Positions 13,227 to 18,854 of a stretch of 18,854 nt of DNA are shown one piece after another. The translations under genes were made by a program, and so were the position numbers. Below the pieces are notes generated by a model, which searched no databases, had not been told where the DNA came from, and saw nothing but the letters and a program-made list of their open reading frames with translations. This DNA comes from CAZKTS01 sp964555735 (GTDB lineage Bacteria > Actinomycetota > Acidimicrobiia > IMCC26256 > PALSA-555), in the NCBI GenBank assembly GCA_964555735.1, contig CAZKTS010000151.1:1-18854 (forward strand). The letters are read 5' to 3'. Position 1 is the stretch's first letter. Each line of letters opens with the position of its first letter.

Positions 13227-15476
13227 TCAGGCCGGCGCAACGGTCACCGGGATGCCGTTGAGGACGGCGTTCCCCGAGAGTGCATCGAAGCGCTCTTCGT
13301 CGGCGAGCAGGTTGGAGTTCACACCCGCGTTCGCCGTGGCGACCGTCGTCTTCGAACCGGGAAGATCGTGACCCCAGCCGTGCGGGATGGACACGACACC
13401 GCGCATCACCGCGTCGGTGACCTCGACGGGGATCCCGACCTTCCCGGTCCGCGACTGGACCTGCGCGGTGCCACCGTCGACGAGCCCGAACCGCGCCGCG
13501 TCGTCGGGGTGCACCTGCAGCGTGCACCGCGCCTTGCCCTTCACGAGCACGCGCAGGTTGTGCATCCAGGAGTTGTTCGAGCGGAGATCGCGGCGGCCGA
13601 TGAGCACGACGTCGTCGGCCGGCCGGTCGAGCGCGGCCCGGAGGCGGTCGACGTCGGCGATGAGCGGCTCGGGCGCCAGCTCGATCATGCCGCTCGGCGT
13701 CCGCAGCACGTCGGGCAGGCGCGGTTCCAGTGGCCCGTAGTCGACGCCATGCGGGTGGTCGAGGAGGAGATCGAGACTCAGCCCGCCCTCCCGGCCGGGG
13801 GCACCGAATCCGTCGCCGTACGGTCCGGTGCGCGCCATGAGGTCCAGGATGCGCTCCGGACCCGTGCGTGGCGCGAGCGCGTCGAGCAGCTCCTGCGAGT
13901 CGCGCCCGTGCACCGGAGAGTGCTCGTCGGTGATCGCGTGCTGCACGAGACCGTTGATGGCGAGGTCGTCGACGACTGCGGGATCAGCGGCCGCCCCCAT
14001 CCCCTGGGCGACCAGCGCGAGCTTGGCCAGGATCTCCCACTCGTCCAAGGCGTCGGGCGATCGTGGGAGGACGGGCGGCGAGTAGTGCGCCACGTTACGG
14101 ATCGCGAGCTGCAGCAGCGCGAGGTCGTAGTGCGCCTTCTCGAGCGCGCTCGGCGCGGGCAGGATCACGTCAGCGTGACGCGTCGTCTCATTGACGTAGA
14201 TGTCGACCGACACCATGAGATCGAGCGTCGCGAGCGCAGCGTCGAGCCGGTCTCCGTTCGGTGTCGAGAGGACGGGGTTCCCCGCGATCGTGAACAGGGC
14301 GCGGATCTGACCATCGCCCGGCGTGTCGATCTCCTCGGCGAGCGCGACGACGGGTAGCTCGCCGAAGGACTCCGGCAGACCCCGCACGCGGCTGGTGTGC
14401 CGACCCAACTTCGTCGGCCGGCCGTACCGCGGCGCGCCCCGGGTGGTCGACGAGCCGAGTGCAGGGCGACTGAACATCGCACCGCCGGGGCGGTCGAGGT
14501 TGCCGGTGAGGACGTTCAGCACGTCGACCAGCCAGCTCGCGAGCGTGCCGAACTCCTGCGTGGTCGTCCCGATCCGTCCGTACACCGCGGCAGTGTCGGC
14601 TGCGGCGAGGTCGCGAGCCATGTGGCGGATCGTCGCGGCATCGATGCCGCACACCCCCGCCGCGGCTTCCGGCGAGAAGTCGCGCGCCACGGACGCGACC
14701 GCCGCAACCCCGTCGACCAGATCGGCGAGGGCGCCGAGCTCGACGAGGTCCTCGTCGAACAGCACGTGCACCATCGCCATCAGGAGAAGGGCATCGGTGC
14801 CTGGACGGACGGCGTGATGCTCGCTGGCCATCTCCGCGGTCCGCGTGCGGCGGGGATCGACGACGACCACCTTGCCGCCCCGCTCGATGATCCGCTCGAG
14901 TCGCCCCGGCCAGTCGGGCGCGGTGGCGAGACTGCCGTTCGATGCGTACGGGTTGGCGCCGAGCATCAGCAGGTGATCGGTGCGGTCCAGGTCCGGCACC
15001 GGCACGGTGAGCTGCGCGCCGAACATCAACGCGGCCGCGATCTCCTTCGGCCGTTGGTCCACGGTGCTGGCCGAGTACACGTTGGTCGTACCGAGCGCCT
15101 TCAGGAAGAAGCGCCCGTAGAGGAGGATGCCGAGCGAGTGCGCGCTCGGGTTGCCGAGGTAGACGGCAGTCGCGTTCCGACCGTGCGCATCGATGATCTC
15201 GTGGAGCCGACGGTCGATCTCGGTGAACGCCTCGTCCCACGTGGCCGGGACGAGCACGCCGTCGCGCCGCACGAGCGGCGTACGCACCCGGTCCGGGTCC
15301 TCGTGCAGCTGCTTGAGGGTCGAGCCCTTCGGGCAGATGTAGCCGTGGCTGAACACGTCGTCGCGATCGCCCCGGATCCGTCCGACCTCGGAGCCGCGGA
15401 GCGTGATCTCGAGACCGCATCCGGCCTCGCAGAGCGGGCAGACGCGGTACGCCGTGGTCGCGGTGTCGTCGGCCAT
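13227..15476 (-). CDS. Molybdopterin-dependent oxidoreductase, cytoplasmic, orphan catalytic subunit
   Basis: The 749-residue protein belongs to the DMSO-reductase/formate-dehydrogenase superfamily. The N-terminal 4Fe-4S site is complete: Cys13, Cys16, Cys20 and Cys48 (CPLCEAGC ... CPKG), with Lys50 next to the last Cys as in electron-transferring members. The central domains carry the guanine-dinucleotide cofactor pattern, for example MLGANPYASNGSLAT, VVVDPRRTRTAEMA and TIAGNPVLSTPNGDR. The C-terminal cofactor-binding domain (about 630-745, RSNNSWMHNL ... IPHGWGH) is intact. Near residues 125-145 the sequence VYSASTVDQRPKEIA replaces the usual Cys or SeCys ligand segment, so the molybdenum or tungsten ligand is uncertain. 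There is no Tat signal. No electron-transfer subunit is adjacent. The ATG at 15476 is preceded by a GGGGGG ribosome-binding run; the open frame extends to 15569 but overlaps the upstream secreted-protein gene. Substrate unknown. Confidence 0.9.
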   Translation of the reverse strand: MADDTATTAYRVCPLCEAGCGLEITLRGSEVGRIRGDRDDVFSHGYICPKGSTLKQLHEDPDRVRTPLVRRDGVLVPATWDEAFTEIDRRLHEIIDAHGRNATAVYLGNPSAHSLGILLYGRFFLKALGTTNVYSASTVDQRPKEIAAALMFGAQLTVPVPDLDRTDHLLMLGANPYASNGSLATAPDWPGRLERIIERGGKVVVVDPRRTRTAEMASEHHAVRPGTDALLLMAMVHVLFDEDLVELGALADLVDGVAAVASVARDFSPEAAAGVCGIDAATIRHMARDLAAADTAAVYGRIGTTTQEFGTLASWLVDVLNVLTGNLDRPGGAMFSRPALGSSTTRGAPRYGRPTKLGRHTSRVRGLPESFGELPVVALAEEIDTPGDGQIRALFTIAGNPVLSTPNGDRLDAALATLDLMVSVDIYVNETTRHADVILPAPSALEKAHYDLALLQLAIRNVAHYSPPVLPRSPDALDEWEILAKLALVAQGMGAAADPAVVDDLAINGLVQHAITDEHSPVHGRDSQELLDALAPRTGPERILDLMARTGPYGDGFGAPGREGGLSLDLLLDHPHGVDYGPLEPRLPDVLRTPSGMIELAPEPLIADVDRLRAALDRPADDVVLIGRRDLRSNNSWMHNLRVLVKGKARCTLQVHPDDAARFGLVDGGTAQVQSRTGKVGIPVEVTDAVMRGVVSIPHGWGHDLPGSKTTVATANAGVNSNLLADEERFDALSGNAVLNGIPVTVAPA

Positions 15477-15508
15477 GGTCCCCCCAGGCGTGTCGACTCC
15501 CGCCGACG

Positions 15509-15979
15509 CTACTTCCCGCGGAACGTCCCTGAGGCCTTCACCGGTTGGTCGGCATAGGTGGTGTCGCACGTGAACGAGCCGGAGATGCGCGAATCGGTGA
15601 GGGTCTTCACCTTCACGGTGCAGTCGCCCTCGTCGCTGATCAGCAGCATCGATTGGTCGCCCACGTCGACGCTGAGCGAGACCACGAGGTCCTCGCTCGT
15701 CGTCTGGCTCCCCTTCTTGGCTTGACCCGCGAGCACGAACTCCTTGAGGGGGTCCTTCTTCGGCGCCGCGTGGAGCGAGACCGGCACCTGCGGGGTCGCA
15801 CCGAGGCTGCTCTCGACGATCGGGCTCTGGCCGAACTTGAACCTCGCCGTCGCGGTGTCCAGCGTGACGACGAACTTCGCGCTCGCGTCGACGGACTCCC
15901 CTGCGGCAGACGCGGCGGCCGTCGAACCGACGATGAGCACGGCGGTGAGCGCGAACAGCATGAGGAAGCGACGAGTCAT
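15509..15979 (-). CDS. Small secreted protein with one possible disulfide
   Basis: The 156-residue product starts with a signal peptide (MTRRFLMLFALTAVLIVGSTAAASAAG, likely cleaved after ASA). The mature part is rich in strands (KFVVTLDTATARFKFG, DLVVSLSVDVGDQSMLLI, CTVKVKTL, SGSFTCDTTY) and has just two cysteines, Cys120 and Cys138, suited to a disulfide. It looks like a small beta-sandwich exported protein or ligand binder. No lipobox is present. It lies 32 bases upstream of the molybdopterin enzyme on the same strand, so the two may share a transcript, although one is exported and the other is not. A TAGAAC sequence six bases before the ATG may be a leaderless -10. Not recognised. Confidence 0.7.
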   Translation of the reverse strand: MTRRFLMLFALTAVLIVGSTAAASAAGESVDASAKFVVTLDTATARFKFGQSPIVESSLGATPQVPVSLHAAPKKDPLKEFVLAGQAKKGSQTTSEDLVVSLSVDVGDQSMLLISDEGDCTVKVKTLTDSRISGSFTCDTTYADQPVKASGTFRGK

Positions 15980-15985
15980 CGCCCG

Positions 15986-15991
15986 GTTCTA
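15986..15991 (-). promoter_or_regulatory. Weak candidate -10 element upstream of the secreted-protein gene
   Basis: TAGAAC on the minus strand is one base off TANNNT and ends six bases before the ATG at 15979. It is noted because the spacing equals that at three other genes in the window. Confidence 0.25.
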
Positions 15992-16025
15992 CCCGCGGAC
16001 CGCGGTGCGAAACGCATCGTGTCGG

Positions 16026-16778
16026 TCATGGCGTGGGCGTCGAGCGTGGTGGGCCGCCGGCGTGACGAGTCCCCGGCGGATCAACTGCCCACGGCGCCGG
16101 TTCGCCCCACACGTCGGCGAACACGACGTCGTCGAGGGGACGCCGGCGCACCGGCCCGTGCGCACCGGCCGGTCGCCCGAGGGTGACGGTGGCGGCGATG
16201 AACACGTCGTCGGGGATCTTCAGCGTCTCGTGGAGCTCGCCTTCGACGAGGCGGTGCCACGTCGTCATGACCCCGCCGAAGCCGAGCGCCCGGGCCGCGA
16301 GGAGGAGGTTCTGACACGCGGGATAGACGGACGCACCCTCGGTCGGTGTCGGGTCGCGGTAGCGCACCAGGCACGGGAGGATGAGCACCGGAATCCGCTC
16401 GAAGTCGTCGACGAACGCACGCATCGTGCGAGCCATCCGCGCCTTGGGCGACGACGCATCGGCGCCCGAGCCCAGCGCGTAGCCGTCCGCCTCCACCTTC
16501 GCACCCCACGCCTCTCGTGCGGCGCGGCCGATCAGCGCCTTCGCCGCGCGGGCGCGTTCCCCGTCCGTGAGCACGACGAAGCGGGTCGGCTGTCGGTTCG
16601 ATCCGCTCGGAGCACGCGTCGCGGCGAAGAGCACGTCGCGCAGCACCTCGGGCGGCACGGGCTCGTCGCGGTATCGCCGGATGGCCCGGGTCGTGGTCAG
16701 ACCCTCGAGCAGGCCGACGGTGTCGGCGGCCAGCGGCGCGGTCGCGGGCAGATCGGCGGACTCGGCGGGCGGGTTCAT
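16026..16778 (-). CDS. Nitroreductase family protein
   Basis: The 250-residue protein matches the FMN-dependent nitroreductase family. TTRAIRRYRDEPVPPEVL (28-45) and FAATRAPSGSNRQPTRFVVL (51-70) give the usual FMN-phosphate site. The segment PACQNLLLAARALGFGGVMTTWH (about 170-192) is the second family signature. The length is slightly above the family average because of a Pro-rich tail. The ATG at 16778 has a strong GAGGAGG ribosome-binding site five bases upstream; the frame stays open much further, but that part is antisense to the SDR gene. A TACGTT sequence (minus strand, 16820-16815) may be its -10. Likely activity is NAD(P)H-dependent reduction of a nitro, quinone or enone compound; the substrate is unknown. 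Confidence 0.9.
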   Translation of the reverse strand: MNPPAESADLPATAPLAADTVGLLEGLTTTRAIRRYRDEPVPPEVLRDVLFAATRAPSGSNRQPTRFVVLTDGERARAAKALIGRAAREAWGAKVEADGYALGSGADASSPKARMARTMRAFVDDFERIPVLILPCLVRYRDPTPTEGASVYPACQNLLLAARALGFGGVMTTWHRLVEGELHETLKIPDDVFIAATVTLGRPAGAHGPVRRRPLDDVVFADVWGEPAPWAVDPPGTRHAGGPPRSTPTP

Positions 16779-16814
16779 CGGGCCTCCTCGCCTCTCGAGG
16801 GATCGTGCCGATCC

Positions 16815-16820
16815 AACGTA
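16815..16820 (-). promoter_or_regulatory. Candidate -10 element for the nitroreductase
   Basis: TACGTT is identical to the -10 hexamer proposed for the sigma-factor gene and would give a leader of about 30 nt that includes the GAGGAGG ribosome-binding site. No clear -35 hexamer is present. Confidence 0.3.
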
Positions 16821-16857
16821 GGCCGGGGTGACCAGGGGCTGGCATGCTGTCGGCCGC

Positions 16858-17625
16858 ATGCCCCCGACCTCACCAACGCTCGCCGGCCGCGTCGCGGTCG
16901 TGACCGGCGGCAACGGCGGAATCGGTCTCGGCCTCGCCGACGCGCTGCTCGACGCCGGCGCGGCCGTCGACATCTGGGGTCGCAACGAGGAGAAGACGGC
17001 GGCGGCCGTCGAGCGCCTGACGCGCGACGACCGACCGGCGGTGACCGCTCGCCGCTGCGACGTCTCGGATGAAGCGAGCGTCACCCGGTCGTTCGCAGAC
17101 GCGGTCACGGAGCACGAACGCATCGACATCATGGTCGCGAACGCGGGGCTGGCTCATTTCGTGCCGCTGCTCGAGACCAGCCTCGACGACTGGCGAAAGG
17201 TCACCAGCACCGATCTCGATGGAGTGTTCCTCTGCTTTCGCGAAGCGGGGCGACACATGCAGGAGCACGGCGGCGGCTCGCTCGTCGCGGTGTCGTCGAT
17301 CTCCGCGATGCACGGCTCACCCCGCCACGCGGCCTACGCCGCGAGCAAGGCCGGCCTACTGGGCTTGGTGCGCAGCGCCGCCGTGGAGCTGGCTCGTCAT
17401 GGCATCCGCGCGAACGCGCTCCTGCCGGGCTGGACCGAGATCGACACCCATCCGGAGTTCACCGAGGACGAGCGGTTCGTCGACGCGATCAATCGACGCA
17501 CACCGGTGCGTCGGTGGGGCACGCCCGACGACCTCGCGGCGGCGATCGTCTTCCTCGCCGACCCGACCAACACCTTTCACACCGGCGACACCCTCGTCGT
17601 CGACGGCGGCTACACGATCCAATGA
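16858..17625 (+). CDS. Short-chain dehydrogenase/reductase (SDR)
   Basis: The 255-residue protein is a classical SDR. The nucleotide-binding motif is TGGNGGIG (16-23), followed by NAG in MVANAGLAH (92-100). The catalytic residues are a serine in VAVSSISAMHG, with Tyr160 and Lys164 (YAASK). The C-terminus GDTLVVDGGYTIQ is typical for the family. WGRN after the second strand may favour NADP(H). The ATG at 16858 puts the motif at the usual distance from the N-terminus. The thiolase start lies ten bases after the stop, so the pair should be co-transcribed and could carry out sequential oxidation and cleavage of an acyl-CoA or steroid side chain. Divergent from the nitroreductase across 79 bp. Confidence 0.93.
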   Translation: MPPTSPTLAGRVAVVTGGNGGIGLGLADALLDAGAAVDIWGRNEEKTAAAVERLTRDDRPAVTARRCDVSDEASVTRSFADAVTEHERIDIMVANAGLAHFVPLLETSLDDWRKVTSTDLDGVFLCFREAGRHMQEHGGGSLVAVSSISAMHGSPRHAAYAASKAGLLGLVRSAAVELARHGIRANALLPGWTEIDTHPEFTEDERFVDAINRRTPVRRWGTPDDLAAAIVFLADPTNTFHTGDTLVVDGGYTIQ

Positions 17626-17634
17626 GGAGCGCGC

Positions 17635-18854
17635 GTGTCTGGAGCCTCTGAAGCGTTGATCATCGACGGGGTCCGGACCCCACGCGGGAAGGGGAAGCCG
17701 AGCGGCTCACTGCACGAGATCCACCCGCAGGAGCTGCTCGCCCAGGTGCTCAATGCGCTCGTCGCCCGCAACGGGTTCGATCCCGCCGAGGTCGATGACG
17801 TCGTCATCGGCAACGGGTCGTCCGGCGCGGGCGACCATGGCATCTGCATCGGACGGCTGGCCGTCCTCGCCGCGGGCTGGCCGGTGGACGCGCCGGGGCT
17901 CACGCTGAACCGGTTCTGCGGCTCCGGCCAGCAGGCCGTCGCCTTCGCCGGCATGGGCATCCGGGCCGGCTTCCAGGACCTCGTCGTCGCGGGCGGCGTC
18001 GAGTCGATGTCGCGATGGGAGCCGTTCACCGGAGCGCCGGACTTCACCGCCGGCAACGAGGCGTTGCGGGCCCGCTACCCACTCGTCCCGCAGGGCATCT
18101 CGGCCGACCTCATCGCCACGGTCGAAGGCTTCTCGCGCGAGGACGTCGATCGGCTCGCGGTCGAGAGCCAGGCGCGCGCCGCCGTCGCGCAGGAAGAGGG
18201 CCGCTTCGACCGAAGCGTGATCCCCGTGCACCACGCCGACGGTTCGCTCGCGCTCGACCGCGACGAGCATCTCCGGCCCGGCACGACGGTCGCCGCCCTG
18301 GGCGACTTGTCACCGTCGTTCGTCGCGATGGGCAGCAGGATCTTCGACGGCTTCGACCGCTCCTTCGACGAGATGGCACGCGAGGCCTACCCCGACGTGG
18401 ACGCCATCGAGCACGTCCACCACGGCGGCAACTCGTCGGGTGTGGTGGACGGCGCGGCCGCCATCGTCCTTGCGTCCGAGGAGTACGCGTCGGCGCACGG
18501 CCTCGAAGCTCGAGCGCGCATCGTGATGCATGCGGTCGCCGGCACCGAGCCGGTCATCATGCTCACCGCACCCGGGCCCGCCACCGAGAAGGTGCTCGAG
18601 CAGGCCGGGATGACCCTCGACGACATCGACCTGTTCGAGATCAACGAGGCGTTCGCGGCCGTCCCGCTCAAGACCATGCGCGACCTCGAGCTCGATCCCG
18701 ACAAGGTCAACGTGAACGGCGGCGCGATCGCACTCGGGCACCCGATCGGCGCGACCGGCGCCATGCTCATCCAGACCGCGCTCGACGAGCTCGAGCGCCG
18801 CGACGAGAGCACCGCGCTCGTCACCATGTGCACCGGCGGCGGCATGGGCACCGC
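17635..18854 (+). CDS. Acetyl-CoA acyltransferase (thiolase), 3' end cut by window
   Basis: Four hundred and six codons are visible, nearly the entire protein; only about the last ten residues lie outside the window. Thiolases cleave 3-ketoacyl-CoA to acetyl-CoA and a shortened acyl-CoA, or run the reverse condensation. The nucleophile is Cys95 (LNRFCGSGQQA). Further family motifs are GGVESMSRWE, INEAFAAVPL, NGGAIALGHPIGATGA (with the catalytic His) and CTGGGMGT (second Cys). The GTG start at 17635 is preceded by AGGAG six bases upstream, overlapping the end of the SDR stop. The sequence is intact, with no missing key residue. Together with the SDR it suggests a fatty-acid or sterol beta-oxidation type operon that may continue beyond the window. 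Confidence 0.93.
   Translation, partial: MSGASEALIIDGVRTPRGKGKPSGSLHEIHPQELLAQVLNALVARNGFDPAEVDDVVIGNGSSGAGDHGICIGRLAVLAAGWPVDAPGLTLNRFCGSGQQAVAFAGMGIRAGFQDLVVAGGVESMSRWEPFTGAPDFTAGNEALRARYPLVPQGISADLIATVEGFSREDVDRLAVESQARAAVAQEEGRFDRSVIPVHHADGSLALDRDEHLRPGTTVAALGDLSPSFVAMGSRIFDGFDRSFDEMAREAYPDVDAIEHVHHGGNSSGVVDGAAAIVLASEEYASAHGLEARARIVMHAVAGTEPVIMLTAPGPATEKVLEQAGMTLDDIDLFEINEAFAAVPLKTMRDLELDPDKVNVNGGAIALGHPIGATGAMLIQTALDELERRDESTALVTMCTGGGMGT

Noticed and set aside
16779..17132. Upstream extension of the nitroreductase frame
   Set aside because: It is antisense to the SDR gene. The ATG at 16778 has a strong ribosome-binding site and fits the family length.

Overview
The window is high-GC DNA with dense GTG/ATG starts, frequent 4-bp (GTGA) start/stop overlaps and few Shine-Dalgarno sequences at first genes. 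The families present (DUF5317, DUF6328, membrane HD-domain proteins, LLM flavin oxidoreductase, steroid/acyl-CoA-type SDR, crotonase and thiolase) point to an actinobacterium, most likely of the Acidimicrobiia. This placement is inferred from family content; no rRNA or other marker gene lies in the window.

Left part (1-5488), signalling. On the minus strand an ECF sigma factor with a fused zinc-finger (HC2) tail is translationally coupled to a membrane protein cut by the window edge. A crotonase (minus) and a DUF5317 membrane protein (plus) diverge from a 48-bp spacer. Two minus-strand membrane proteins with HD phosphohydrolase-type C-termini follow, coupled by a GTGA overlap. The first keeps the HD metal centre but has lost the GYP loop; the second has lost the HD dyad as well. 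The edge protein shares their N-terminal membrane pattern, so this may be a small paralogous family. Upstream of the HD pair is a 468-bp region without a large gene. It holds a TTG-started 29-codon hydrophobic peptide gene enclosed by two arms that can form about 30 base pairs. The downstream arm ends 7 nt before the HD start codon. This leader is the most unusual item in the window.

Middle part (5489-10770), plus strand. A two-domain conserved hypothetical protein, a GT4-like glycosyltransferase and a coupled two-helix membrane protein come first. Then come an aldo/keto reductase, a TetR regulator and a cysteine-type sulfatase that lacks a signal peptide; these three are packed tightly enough to be one operon.

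Right part (10767-18854). An LLM flavin oxidoreductase (minus) ends convergently with the sulfatase, the two TAG stops sharing one CTAG. Its divergent neighbours on the plus strand are a STAS-like protein with Asp at the usual phosphoserine, a DUF6328 membrane protein and two small secreted or membrane proteins. On the minus strand lie an orphan cytoplasmic molybdopterin oxidoreductase preceded by a small secreted protein, then a nitroreductase. The window ends in a plus-strand SDR-thiolase operon, probably for acyl-CoA or steroid side-chain metabolism; the thiolase lacks only its last few residues. No tRNA, rRNA, CRISPR array, transposase or phage gene was seen.
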